The notes beneath the pieces are model-generated. The model did not search any database. It was not told where the DNA came from and saw only the letters and a program-made list of their open reading frames with translations. A DNA stretch of 64,000 nucleotides from Iocasia fonsfrigidae. Lineage in GTDB: Bacteria > Bacillota > Halanaerobiia > Halanaerobiales > DTU029. Where the stretch lies: contig NZ_CP046640.1 in NCBI RefSeq assembly GCF_017751145.1, forward strand, positions 310,001 to 374,000, read 5' to 3'. The position numbers were made by a program, and so were the translations under genes. Positions 34,264 to 42,981 of this stretch are shown here, piece by piece (positions within the stretch are counted from its first letter, which is position 1; every line of letters starts with the position of its first letter).

Positions 34264-34307
34264 GAACAGACTTTTTAATATAAATTTATAAGGAGAGTGA
34301 CTATGAT

Positions 34308-35444
34308 ATGGATTATTTTTTGACAGAAAAGCAAAAAATTATTTGCAATCTTGCCCGGCGTATAGCAGAGGAAAAAATTGTTCCAGTTGCAGCAAAATAT
34401 GATGAAAGTGGAGAATTCCCCTGGGAAATAATGAAAATTATAGCTCAGACTGATATGTTTCGGGTCTTTATCCCGGAAAAATATGGGGGTTTAGATGGTG
34501 GAGTTTTAGAAATGGCACTGGTTACTGAAGAATTAAGCAAGATATGTGGTGGAATTGCTCTTGGTTATGCTGCCACAGGGTTGGGTTCTATGCCAATTTT
34601 ATTATTTGGAAATGAGGAACAAAAAGAAAAATATTTACCTCAGGTAGCTGATGGTACTATTGCTGCTTTTGCCTTAACTGAGTCAGAAGCTGGTAGTGAT
34701 GCCAGTAATATGCAGACAACTGCTGCTAAAGATGGCGATTTTTATATTTTAAATGGTACAAAACAATGGATTACAAATGGTGGAGAAGCTGATCTTTATA
34801 CTGTTATAGCCATGACCAATAAAAGTAAGGGCTCCAGAGGTGCTACTGCTTTTATTGTTGAAAAAGGGACTCCTGGTTTTAGTTTTGGAGTTAAAGAGGA
34901 TAAAATGGGTATTCGAGGGTCTACCACCCGTGAATTAATTTTTAACAATTGTCGTATTCATAAAAGTCAGATTTTGGGAAGAATCGGAATGGGCTATATA
35001 GTTGCTTTAAAAACCCTGGATCGGACACGCCCTGGAGTTGCAGCCCAGGCTGTTGGTATTGCACAGGGAGCAATAAATGTCTGCCTTAAATATACTAAAG
35101 AAAGAGAACAGTTTGGGCAAACCATTGCCAGTTTTCAAGCAACAAGGCATATGTTAGCTGATATGGCTATGCAGACTGAAGCTGCCAGATCTCTTGTTTA
35201 TAGTACTGCTCGTATGATTGATTCTGGTGCAACCAAGATTGGAAGAGAATCTGCCATGTGTAAGTGTTTTGCTTCTGATGTCGCTATGAAAGTGACCACA
35301 GATGCTGTCCAGATTTTTGGAGGATATGGATATATGAAAGATTATCCAGTCGAAAAAATGATGAGAGATGCCAAGATAACTCAAATCTATGAAGGAACAA
35401 ATCAGATCCAGCGTAATGTAATTGCTGCAACACTCTGGAATTAG
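34308..35444 (+). CDS. Acyl-CoA dehydrogenase
   Basis: FAD-dependent acyl-CoA dehydrogenase or enoyl-CoA reductase of 378 residues. Family signatures are FALTESEAGSDASNMQTTA (flavin/substrate contacts), QWITNGGEA, and QIFGGYGYMKDYPVEKMMRDAKITQIYEGTNQIQRN, whose Glu in YEGTNQ is the catalytic base. The two Etf genes follow at 18 and 12 bases. The set corresponds in gene order and size to Bcd-Etf or to the caffeyl-CoA reductase-Etf complex (CarCDE) of Acetobacterium, which reduce an enoyl-CoA while bifurcating electrons. No thiolase, crotonase or CoA transferase adjoins it, so the acyl substrate is unknown. Confidence 0.93.
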   Translation: MDYFLTEKQKIICNLARRIAEEKIVPVAAKYDESGEFPWEIMKIIAQTDMFRVFIPEKYGGLDGGVLEMALVTEELSKICGGIALGYAATGLGSMPILLFGNEEQKEKYLPQVADGTIAAFALTESEAGSDASNMQTTAAKDGDFYILNGTKQWITNGGEADLYTVIAMTNKSKGSRGATAFIVEKGTPGFSFGVKEDKMGIRGSTTRELIFNNCRIHKSQILGRIGMGYIVALKTLDRTRPGVAAQAVGIAQGAINVCLKYTKEREQFGQTIASFQATRHMLADMAMQTEAARSLVYSTARMIDSGATKIGRESAMCKCFASDVAMKVTTDAVQIFGGYGYMKDYPVEKMMRDAKITQIYEGTNQIQRNVIAATLWN

Positions 35445-35462
35445 AAAAAGGAGGTTTTAAAA

Positions 35463-36251
35463 ATGAATATTGTTGTTTGTATTAAACAGGTTCCTGATAC
35501 AACTGATGTTAAAATAGATAAAAAAAATAATACTTTAATACGTAGTGGTGTGAAAAGTATTATTAATCCATATGATGTTCATGCTATTGAAACTGGATTG
35601 CAAATTCGAGATGAGTTAGGGGGAAAAGTTACTGTCATAAGTATGGGCCCTCCTCAGGTAAAAGAATCCTTAAAAGAGGCGGTTTCACTGGGTGTAGATG
35701 AAGTTGTCTTGATCAGCGACAGAGCTTTTGCTGGCGCTGATACTTTAGCAACATCTTATACTCTAGCCAAAACAATAGAGAAAATAGGTGAAGTTGATTT
35801 AATATTATGTGGAAAACAGGCTATAGATGGTGATACAGCTCAGGTTGGCCCGGGTATTGCTGAACATCTGGCGATACCTCACTGCACATATATAAAAAAT
35901 ATTACAGAAATAACTGAAAAAAGTATTACTGTTCAGAGAAAGATTGAAGGTGGCTTTGAAATTGTTAAATTACAATTGCCTGCTTTATTAACAGTTAATA
36001 AAGAAATAAATGAGCCACGATTACCTTCTATCAGGGGTATACTGAAGGCCAAAGAAATAGATGTACCAGTCTGGACTGCAAACGACCTTGTTCTGGATAA
36101 AGCTGCTATAGGACTTGATGGATCTCCTACTCAGGTAGTATCTATAGCAACACCAGAAATTAATATCAAAGGTGATATATTTAAAGGGACACCAGAAGAA
36201 CAGGTAAATAACTTGGTTAAAATCTTTTGTGAACAACAGATATTAGGATAG
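35463..36251 (+). CDS. etfB: Electron transfer flavoprotein beta subunit
   Basis: Small Etf subunit, 262 residues. It opens MNIVVCIKQVPDTTDVKIDKKNN and contains GKQAIDGDTAQVGPGIAEHL and the EtfB signature region VQRKIEGGFEIVKLQLPALLTV. With the following subunit it shuttles electrons between the acyl-CoA dehydrogenase and NADH/ferredoxin. In bifurcating Etfs this subunit binds the second FAD in place of AMP; the sequence by eye does not settle which. Ribosome site AGGAGG at the gene start. Confidence 0.94.
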   Translation: MNIVVCIKQVPDTTDVKIDKKNNTLIRSGVKSIINPYDVHAIETGLQIRDELGGKVTVISMGPPQVKESLKEAVSLGVDEVVLISDRAFAGADTLATSYTLAKTIEKIGEVDLILCGKQAIDGDTAQVGPGIAEHLAIPHCTYIKNITEITEKSITVQRKIEGGFEIVKLQLPALLTVNKEINEPRLPSIRGILKAKEIDVPVWTANDLVLDKAAIGLDGSPTQVVSIATPEINIKGDIFKGTPEEQVNNLVKIFCEQQILG

Positions 36252-36263
36252 GAGGCGTTTATT

Positions 36264-37478
36264 ATGGGTATTTTTGTAACAGAAGAATGTACAGGATGTA
36301 AATTATGTATCAGATCATGTCCCTTTGCTGCCATTGAGATAAAAGATAATCAAGCTGTTATCCTGGATAATTGTACACTTTGTGGTTCATGTGAATCTGT
36401 ATGTCCTGTTCAAGCAATAAAAATTGAAAAAGAGGAAAAAACAAAGGATTTTTCAGATTATAAGAATGTCTGGGTTTTTGGTGAACAGAGAGAAGGTGAT
36501 TTAAATTCTGTCGTTCATGAATTAGTTGGTCAGGGAAGAAGATTAGCCAATAAACTAAAAGAAAACTTATCTGTTATCTTACCTGGTTATCAAAATATAG
36601 CTCAGGCTAAAGAATTAATTAATTATGGTGTTGATAAAGTATATCTTATAGATAAAAAAGAGCTTGCTGAGTATAATGATGAATATTATACCTATGTAAT
36701 GGCAGAATTAATTAAGAAATATAACCCCTCTATTGTGCTTATGGGGGCCACTACAATTGGCCGCTCCCTGGGTCCCAGAGTAGCAGCTAGAATTAAAACA
36801 GGTTTAACTGCTGATTGTACTAGTCTTGATATAGATGATAAAAGTAAGATCTTACTACAGACACGACCTGCTTTTGGGGGAAATATAATGGCTACTATAG
36901 TCTGTAAAAATCACCGGCCACAAATGGCTACAGTAAGACCAGGAGTTATGAAGGCAGCAGAAAAACGGGAGAATTATGAAGGAATAATTAGCAAAGAAGA
37001 TCTTGATTTGAGTAAGGTGATCTTAAAAACTGAGGTTATCGATATAGTCAGAGAAATTGAAGATAGTATTAATATAGCTGAAGCAGATATTATTGTTTCA
37101 GGAGGTCGTGGAGTTGGTTCTGGAGAAAATTTTAATCTTATCAGAGAGTTAGCTGATACTTTAGGTGGAGCAGTAGGTGCCTCCAGAGCTGCTGTTGATA
37201 GTGGTTGGATATCACATGATCATCAGGTAGGACAGACAGGTACAACTGTAGCTCCCAGAATATATATTGCCTGTGGTATATCAGGTGCAGTCCAGCATCT
37301 GGTTGGTATGAAATCATCTGATATTATTATTGCTATAAATAAAGACCCTGGCGCATCTATCTTTAATTATGCTACTTATGGTCTGGTAGGAGATTTATTT
37401 AAGATAATCCCTCTATTAATAGAACAGTTAAAAAGTGGTGCTACTATAAAAGAATCAGCAGCCAGTTTTGAGAAATAA
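36264..37478 (+). CDS. etfA: Electron transfer flavoprotein alpha subunit with N-terminal ferredoxin domain
   Basis: A 404-residue EtfA carrying an extra two-cluster ferredoxin domain of about 60 residues. Cys9, 12, 15, 19 and Cys37, 40, 43, 47 form two [4Fe-4S] motifs. The Etf body follows from about residue 68, ending with the FAD-binding stretch SGGRGVGSGENFNLIRELAD, VDSGWISHDHQVGQTGTTV and IYIACGISGAVQHLVGM. The same domain addition is known in CarE of the Acetobacterium caffeyl-CoA reductase and in some Clostridia, where it probably passes low-potential electrons to ferredoxin. Terminator follows. Confidence 0.94.
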   Translation: MGIFVTEECTGCKLCIRSCPFAAIEIKDNQAVILDNCTLCGSCESVCPVQAIKIEKEEKTKDFSDYKNVWVFGEQREGDLNSVVHELVGQGRRLANKLKENLSVILPGYQNIAQAKELINYGVDKVYLIDKKELAEYNDEYYTYVMAELIKKYNPSIVLMGATTIGRSLGPRVAARIKTGLTADCTSLDIDDKSKILLQTRPAFGGNIMATIVCKNHRPQMATVRPGVMKAAEKRENYEGIISKEDLDLSKVILKTEVIDIVREIEDSINIAEADIIVSGGRGVGSGENFNLIRELADTLGGAVGASRAAVDSGWISHDHQVGQTGTTVAPRIYIACGISGAVQHLVGMKSSDIIIAINKDPGASIFNYATYGLVGDLFKIIPLLIEQLKSGATIKESAASFEK

Positions 37479-37488
37479 TTAAAACAAA

Positions 37489-37522
37489 GGAAGCAACGGG
37501 GCGGTCTGTTGCTTCTTTTTTC
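37489..37522 (+). terminator. Intrinsic terminator after etfA
   Basis: GAAGCAAC (37490-37497), 10-base loop, GTTGCTTC (37508-37515), then a T-rich tail. Confidence 0.85.
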
Positions 37523-37554
37523 TTTACTTTTAACATGAGCTCCCGAAGGCGGGG

Positions 37555-37644
37555 CATTATTCTCCACATTTTTGTTCAAATCATCAAATAAGGTATTACT
37601 CTCATCAAGTAATATATTGACAGCTTCTTCAATACCTTTTTCTG
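37555..37644 (-). pseudogene. Fragment of an AAA-ATPase/nuclease gene
   Basis: Ninety bases match 33012-33101, inside the AAA-ATPase gene, with only two differences and in the same orientation. In the minus frame it encodes KGIEEAVNILLDESNTLFDD followed by NKNVENN. Nothing else of the gene survives beside it. It is the relic of a second copy, or a recombination scar. Confidence 0.9.
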
Positions 37645-37813
37645 GCTGACTAAGCCAATTCATTCTATTTCTGGCAATCCTATTGCCCTTAACAACAGCT
37701 CTGTAGATACCTCCAATAATAAAAAGATATCACAACAAAGAAATAGCAGCTTTTCTACACCAAAAAAATAAATAAATCATAGAATAAGGTATAAATGAAA
37801 TAGGGGAGAGAAG
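37645..37813. other. Intergenic remainder after the gene fragment
   Basis: No open frame with a ribosome site and no clear promoter. The sequence may be decayed DNA from the same event that left the ATPase fragment. Confidence 0.4.
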
Positions 37814-38530
37814 ATGGGGGTATATGATCAAGAATATAAGATGATACTAAGATCCACGCAGTGGGTTTTTTCCAGACTAAAAAAGTCTCTTTATCAGGGC
37901 GAGGGGTTTTCCCTGATCAGGATTGGTGATGGGGAAACAAGGGCTATTGCTCATAATGATTTGATAAGTATGGATGCAATTCCACCCTGGTTAAGTTATG
38001 CAGGGGTTGAACTGCCTGATAAGGGTTTAAAAGATAAGCTGCTTAAATCCATTAGATGTGCTGATATAATAGGTCTTCCTTTTGAGAAAAACTATTTTTT
38101 TAAACCCCTTATGTTGGAGATAATAAAAAAATATGGTTTAGCATTTTCAAATATCTGTAATAATAGGATAAATTATGACCTTTATACTCTAGGCTATCTG
38201 AACAGTCTTTTAAAGGGCAGGAGGATTATTATTGTAGGTAGAAAGGCAGCAGAAGCTGCAGGGTGTTTTGCTGCCGCAAACCTTGTTGCCACCTATGACT
38301 TGCCTGGAATGTATGGTGTTGATAATACCTACCGGGAGATAAGTAAAAAAAGGGATTTTGAGATTGCACTTGTAGCAGCTGGTATACCTGCTGTTGTTTT
38401 ATGCCCAAAACTTGCCCGGCTGGATAAGATTGCCCTGGATTTAGGTCATGTCCTGGATAGTATTGTAACCCCTGATAAAAGTCTCTTTCAGTTAATGGGA
38501 GAATGGTTGAAAGAAAATAATTTTTCATAA
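37814..38530 (+). CDS. GT-D fold glycosyltransferase-like protein
   Basis: A 238-residue protein resembling the GT-D domain (formerly DUF1792). The hallmark is FSLIRIGDGETRAIAHND near residue 33, and a nucleotide-fold strand RRIIIVGRKAAEAAG lies mid-protein. GT-D enzymes add hexoses in bacterial surface-protein O-glycosylation, acting on an already attached sugar. It heads a five-gene run of glycosyltransferases on the same strand, consistent with stepwise assembly of a glycan. The acceptor (flagellin, spore surface, S-layer) cannot be told from the sequence. Ribosome site AGGGGAGAG. Confidence 0.82.
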   Translation: MGVYDQEYKMILRSTQWVFSRLKKSLYQGEGFSLIRIGDGETRAIAHNDLISMDAIPPWLSYAGVELPDKGLKDKLLKSIRCADIIGLPFEKNYFFKPLMLEIIKKYGLAFSNICNNRINYDLYTLGYLNSLLKGRRIIIVGRKAAEAAGCFAAANLVATYDLPGMYGVDNTYREISKKRDFEIALVAAGIPAVVLCPKLARLDKIALDLGHVLDSIVTPDKSLFQLMGEWLKENNFS

Positions 38531-38547
38531 AGTGAGGAGATAATACT

Positions 38548-39288
38548 ATGTCTGGTTTTACCAGTATAATAATTTTAACATATAATCAATTACATTTAAC
38601 TAGAGTGTGTCTGGGGAGTATAAATACCTATACCAAAAAACCCTTTGAGTTAATCTTTGTTGATAATGGTTCAACAGATGGAACAGTTGACTATTTGCAA
38701 AGAATTAGAGAGGCCAAATTAATCTTAAATAAAGAAAACCTGGGTTTTAGTAAGGGAGTCAATCAGGGGCTTGAACTAGCCCGGGGAGAGGAAATTCTCC
38801 TGTTAAATAATGATACAATTCCATCACATAATTGGCTTAGTAACCTACAAAAGTGTCTTTATAGTAGGCCTGAGATTGGAATAGTTGGTCCCAGGAGTAA
38901 TTATGCTGGTGGAAGGCAGGGGGGAATAGCGGGAGATTTCTCTACAATAAACCAGATACATAGTTTTAGTAAGGAATTTAACATACCTAATCCCTGTAAA
39001 TGGCATGAGGTAGAACTTATTACAGGTTTTTGTATGTTAATAAAGAAGAGGCTTATAGACCAGCTCGGCTTATTTGATGAGAGATTTAAGTATGGTATGT
39101 TTGAGGATTGTGATTACTGTAAGCGTGCCCTTAATCATGGTTATAAATTATATTGTGCTGGAGATACTTTTATCTATCATGTAGGGAGCCGTTCTTTTCA
39201 TCAGAACAATTTGAATATGGCAGAGATATTTTATCATAATAAAAGGTTGTTTGAAGAGAAGTGGTGTAATGGAAGTGTTGGTAAATGA
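38548..39288 (+). CDS. Family 2 glycosyltransferase
   Basis: GT-A fold transferase, 246 residues. The nucleotide-sugar site begins SIIILTYNQLHLTRVCLGSI, then FVDNGSTDGT and LLLNNDTIP (DxD-like metal site N-N-D). The acceptor region reads GLFDERFKYGMFEDCDYCKRAL with the ED catalytic pair. This rhamnosyl- or GlcNAc-transferase-like subgroup lacks membrane helices. Its last codons overlap the next gene (ATGA). Confidence 0.9.
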   Translation: MSGFTSIIILTYNQLHLTRVCLGSINTYTKKPFELIFVDNGSTDGTVDYLQRIREAKLILNKENLGFSKGVNQGLELARGEEILLLNNDTIPSHNWLSNLQKCLYSRPEIGIVGPRSNYAGGRQGGIAGDFSTINQIHSFSKEFNIPNPCKWHEVELITGFCMLIKKRLIDQLGLFDERFKYGMFEDCDYCKRALNHGYKLYCAGDTFIYHVGSRSFHQNNLNMAEIFYHNKRLFEEKWCNGSVGK

Positions 39289-40256
39289 GACTTTTATTTA
39301 TCAATTCTGGATTAAAGGGTATACCAGAGGGTTACACCAGGTCTATTATGGATGTCTTAAATAACTGGCCTTCACTGGAGGTTATGGAGGTCTGGCCACA
39401 GGAATTAACTATTAATACAATAAAAAGTTATTACCCTGATTTAATAATGGCTTTTCATGGTAATCTTACACCACTTGATATTATTCAATATGCCCATACA
39501 AGGGGTATATTGACCTTTATCTGGATTGTAGAAGACCCTTATGAATTAGATGTTCATACCAGTGAATGGCTCCATAGCTATGACTATGTTTTTACTACTG
39601 AGATAGAGGCCTTAGCTTACTATAACAGTCATAATGTCTTTTATTTACCCTGGGGGACCAATACTGAGATTTATCACCCCTGTTCAGTCCCACTTAAATA
39701 TAGGAGCGACCTCTGTTTTGTGGGTATGGGATTTAAAAACAGGGCAGAAATCCTGAATGCAATAGCTGAAGAGATAAAGGGTCTGGATGTAAAATTGATC
39801 GGCAACTGGGAGAAATGGGGAGCAGAGTTAAAACCCTGTCTACAGGATTATGTTCTGCCTGTTCACAGCCGGGCTGAAGAGGTAGCCCGGTTTTATGCAG
39901 GGGCCAGGATAAATCTTAATATCCATCGGGACCCTGTTGATGATATAAATGTAAATACACCTGGAATTGGGGCTGAAAGCCTTAATAATAGGACTTTTGA
40001 TATTGCTGCTGCTGGAGGTTTTCAAATTGTAGATGATAAAAGGAAAGAGTTGAATAAATTTTACTGCCCTGGTAAAGAGATAGTAGTTTTTAGGGATCCA
40101 CATGACCTGGCTAATAAAATTAAGTATTACCTTAGAGATAATACGATAAGAAAAGAAATAACAGCGAATGCCTTTTTCAAGACAGTGAATTACCACACAT
40201 TTAAAAATAGAATAACCCGAATGTTCAATATAATAAAAAGGGGATATGATTTATGA
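39285..40256 (+). CDS. CgeB-like glycosyltransferase
   Basis: A 323-residue protein of the CgeB / DUF3880-type family with GT-B organisation. The N-terminal part includes PDLIMAFHGNLTPLDIIQYA and FIWIVEDPYELD. The C-terminal part has DLCFVGMGFKNRAEIL, GARINLNIHRDP, and SLNNRTFDIAAAGGFQIVDDK, where RxFDIAAAGGF is characteristic. CgeB of Bacillus subtilis acts in spore outermost-layer maturation; relatives also occur in flagellin glycosylation clusters. ATGA overlaps on both sides couple it to two GT2 genes. Confidence 0.85.
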   Translation: MRLLFINSGLKGIPEGYTRSIMDVLNNWPSLEVMEVWPQELTINTIKSYYPDLIMAFHGNLTPLDIIQYAHTRGILTFIWIVEDPYELDVHTSEWLHSYDYVFTTEIEALAYYNSHNVFYLPWGTNTEIYHPCSVPLKYRSDLCFVGMGFKNRAEILNAIAEEIKGLDVKLIGNWEKWGAELKPCLQDYVLPVHSRAEEVARFYAGARINLNIHRDPVDDINVNTPGIGAESLNNRTFDIAAAGGFQIVDDKRKELNKFYCPGKEIVVFRDPHDLANKIKYYLRDNTIRKEITANAFFKTVNYHTFKNRITRMFNIIKRGYDL

Positions 40257-40966
40257 TATCTATAATAATGTTGTCCTACGGGAGTAATATTTTGACCAGA
40301 CAGTCTATTGACAGCATTCTGGAGCATACCAGTACTGACTATGAACTTATTGTTGTTGATAATAATAGCGGTCTCTTACTTAGAGATAAAAAATACAAGG
40401 GGATTAGATTAATTAAAAACAGGGGTAACCCTGGTTATGCCAGGGGCTGTAATCAAGGGGCAGATCAGGCCAAAGGCAGATACCTACTTTTTCTCAACAA
40501 TGATACAATTGTAACCCCTGGCTGGCTTTTAGCTATGTATCAGGTTATGCTTAAAAATAAAGACGTAGGGATTGTTGGTAGTAAATTACTTTTCCCAGAT
40601 ACAGGGAGGATACAGCATGCCGGAGTAATTTTTATCGATAGATTACCTGGGCATATCTATTATAATGAAAGTCCCTTTGAAGTACCTATAGAAGAAGAAA
40701 AGGAGTACCCAGCTGTGACAGGGGCCTGTTTACTTATTAGAAAAAGTCTCTTTGAGAGGGTAGGTGGTTTTGATCATTTGTTTATTAATAGCTATGAGGA
40801 TATTGATCTCTGTTTAAAAATCAGAGGGCTGGGCTATCGAATTATTTATACACCTGATAGTCTGGTCTATCACTATAGCTCAAAATCACCTGGCAGGCAT
40901 AGATATGATAAGAGAAACCTGGCTTTATTACTTAAAAAATGGCAGGGCAGCAGTTTGTTGAGTTAG
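40253..40966 (+). CDS. Family 2 glycosyltransferase
   Basis: A 237-residue GT-A transferase: SIIMLSYGSNILTRQSIDSIL, VVDNNSG, NPGYARGCNQGADQAKGRYLLFLNNDTIV, then VTGACLLIRKSLFERVGGFDHLFINSYEDIDLCLKI. The EDIDLC motif carries the catalytic base. It has no membrane segment. It is coupled to the CgeB-like gene by ATGA and followed 27 bases later by a third GT2 gene. Confidence 0.9.
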   Translation: MISIIMLSYGSNILTRQSIDSILEHTSTDYELIVVDNNSGLLLRDKKYKGIRLIKNRGNPGYARGCNQGADQAKGRYLLFLNNDTIVTPGWLLAMYQVMLKNKDVGIVGSKLLFPDTGRIQHAGVIFIDRLPGHIYYNESPFEVPIEEEKEYPAVTGACLLIRKSLFERVGGFDHLFINSYEDIDLCLKIRGLGYRIIYTPDSLVYHYSSKSPGRHRYDKRNLALLLKKWQGSSLLS

Positions 40967-40993
40967 TAGTAGGCTTTATCATTAGGAGGGTTT

Positions 40994-41848
40994 ATGGTTT
41001 CTATAATAGTGGTTAGTTATAATTCCCTTGATTATCTGGTAATGACCCTTAATTCGCTTATTGAAAAGACTAATTATCCCTGTGAACTTATTGTAATCGA
41101 TAATAGCTCTGATAATCAAACCCGGGACTATTTAAAGAAAAAAACGGAAGATTATAAAAGTAGGATAGACTTTAAGTTGATGCTAAATAAAGAAAATAAA
41201 GGGTATAGTCAGGCCTGTAATCAGGGTATTAAAATGGCTGATGGCAAATATATATGTTTGATGAATAATGACTTAATCTTAAGTAAAAACTGGCTTGAGA
41301 GATTACTGGTACATCTGAAAAATAATCCCTCTGCTGGTATGGTTGGTCCATTGGGAAAAGGAATTGGTGGTGAACAAAACTATGTAGGTATTTACCGGCA
41401 GCTAGCTTATAGGTATCCTGAAAAGGGCGAACTGGATAAATTCTCTGATTATTTATATAAGAACTTTAAAGGTGATTATACAGAAACAAAGTTTTTGATC
41501 GGCTGTTGCCTCCTACTTAAAAGGGAAGTCATAGAAAAGGTTGGGCTTCTAGATGAAGGGTTTTTTATGTCTGCTGATGATTTTGATTATTCCCTTCGCA
41601 CCAGGATAGCTGGTTTTTCCTTATATGTAGCAGAAGATGTTATTGTGCACCACTACTGCCATCAATCATTTGCTTCCCTTATGCCGCCACAAGAAGAGGA
41701 GATGTTCAGGCAGGCCTGGTCCTATTTTAATAATAAGTGGCAGGGGTTATTGAAGTTTTACAGTATGGATGACCTTTTTTATAATAAAAGAAAGGTATTT
41801 TATAGAGGATTAATTAAGGGACACCGTTTAAAAATAGCAGGATATTAA
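40994..41848 (+). CDS. Family 2 glycosyltransferase
   Basis: A 284-residue GT-A transferase with SIIVVSYNSLDYLVMTLNSLI, VIDNSSDNQT, NKGYSQACNQGIKMADGKYICLMNNDLIL and KVGLLDEGFFMSADDFDYSLRTRIAG. It is longer than its two neighbours by a C-terminal helical part (SYFNNKWQGLLKFYSMDDLFYNKRK). Ribosome site AGGAGGG. Last gene of the glycosylation run; no sugar-nucleotide synthesis gene or flippase is included. Confidence 0.9.
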   Translation: MVSIIVVSYNSLDYLVMTLNSLIEKTNYPCELIVIDNSSDNQTRDYLKKKTEDYKSRIDFKLMLNKENKGYSQACNQGIKMADGKYICLMNNDLILSKNWLERLLVHLKNNPSAGMVGPLGKGIGGEQNYVGIYRQLAYRYPEKGELDKFSDYLYKNFKGDYTETKFLIGCCLLLKREVIEKVGLLDEGFFMSADDFDYSLRTRIAGFSLYVAEDVIVHHYCHQSFASLMPPQEEEMFRQAWSYFNNKWQGLLKFYSMDDLFYNKRKVFYRGLIKGHRLKIAGY

Positions 41849-41933
41849 TATTTAGTATTGAATTATTATAATAAGGAAAATAATTATTATCCTTAATAAT
41901 TGGTATAATTAATATAAGAGAGGGTGTATTTAA

Positions 41934-42647
41934 TTGAAGATTGAAGCTGATTTACACACACATACTATTGCCAGTGGTCATGCCTATAGTACAGTAAGAG
42001 AGATGGCCCAGGCTGCTGCAGGTCGGGGCCTAAAATTGATAGCTATTACTGACCACGGTCCGCTGCTGCCGGGGGGACCTCATGAGTATTATTTTGGTAA
42101 TATTAAGGTTTTACCAGATTATATTGCTGGTGTGAGGGTTTTAAAGGGAGTTGAGGCAAATATTATGAGTGACGGCAGCCTTGATCTCTCCACAGACTAT
42201 CTGGACAAGCTGGAATTTATTGCGGCGGGAATACATGAAGATGCAGGTTATTATAATCAAAACAGGACAGCCCATACCGAGGCTACTATCAGGGCAATTA
42301 TGAATCCCAGGGTAAAGATGATTACCCATCCAGCTAATCTCTATTATCCCATTGAGATAGAGGCTGTTGTCCGGGCTGCCCGTGAACATGATGTTATTCT
42401 GGAAGTAAATGCTAGTTCATTTGATAGCTATCGGGTTAATAAAAGGGGTAGTAAAGAGCTGACCTTAAAGATGTGTAAACTGGCCAGGAAATATGGTGTT
42501 CCCGTCAGTCTAAATAGTGATGCCCATTATTATGAAGATGTTGGTAATATAAAGGCTATCCTCCCAATTGTAGAAGAGGCTGGTCTTAAAGAAAGTGATA
42601 TTATTAATACTTCCCTGGAGTTATTAAATAAAGTTATAGATTTTTAG
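41934..42647 (+). CDS. PHP-domain phosphoesterase (YcdX-like)
   Basis: A 237-residue metal-dependent phosphatase of the PHP family. Metal ligands appear in order: DLHTHT near residue 6, ITDHG near 38, GVEANI near 72, AAGIHED, ITHPAN and LNSDAHYYEDVG. The YcdX group binds three zinc-like ions and removes phosphate from small metabolites; the true substrate is unknown. It starts with TTG behind GAGAGGGTG. A TATAAT at 41904-41909 lies upstream but with a poor -35. Confidence 0.88.
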   Translation: MKIEADLHTHTIASGHAYSTVREMAQAAAGRGLKLIAITDHGPLLPGGPHEYYFGNIKVLPDYIAGVRVLKGVEANIMSDGSLDLSTDYLDKLEFIAAGIHEDAGYYNQNRTAHTEATIRAIMNPRVKMITHPANLYYPIEIEAVVRAAREHDVILEVNASSFDSYRVNKRGSKELTLKMCKLARKYGVPVSLNSDAHYYEDVGNIKAILPIVEEAGLKESDIINTSLELLNKVIDF

Positions 42648-42684
42648 GTCAGGAAGGGTTCCAATTTTAATAAGGGAATCTCTC

Positions 42685-42981
42685 TTAATGGCGGGGGTCT
42701 TTAGCAACAGCCTTGATGGCCTTTGTAATTATTGATATAACATCAACCTGGATTTGATTTTCAAATTCTGTTATCCGGGTCTGGAGTTCCCCTTCTCGAC
42801 AGGAGAAATACTTGGCGGGCAGTCTATTTAGGGCATAGCTTGCCATGTCCAGCAGGCACTGTTCACAGGTACAGATACCCTTAAATTCAGAAGTCTGCAG
42901 TAACTCTTCCATTTTGCTTAAAACAAGTATTTCGGTATGATTACAAAGTCTATCCTGTATCTTATTAAAGTCTATTTCCAT
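42685..42981 (-). CDS. ComFB-family protein
   Basis: A 98-residue protein with the ComFB features: CTCEQCLLDMASYALNRLPAKYFSC, where Cys37, Cys39, Cys42 and Cys61 could bind zinc and LNRLPAKY is the family core. ComFB lies in the competence operon comF of Bacillus; in cyanobacteria and other bacteria the domain has been reported to bind cyclic dinucleotides. No competence gene adjoins this copy. A c-di-GMP riboswitch elsewhere in the window makes a signalling role worth considering. The reverse strand has AAGGAGG just before the ATG. Confidence 0.85.
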   Translation of the reverse strand: MEIDFNKIQDRLCNHTEILVLSKMEELLQTSEFKGICTCEQCLLDMASYALNRLPAKYFSCREGELQTRITEFENQIQVDVISIITKAIKAVAKDPRH

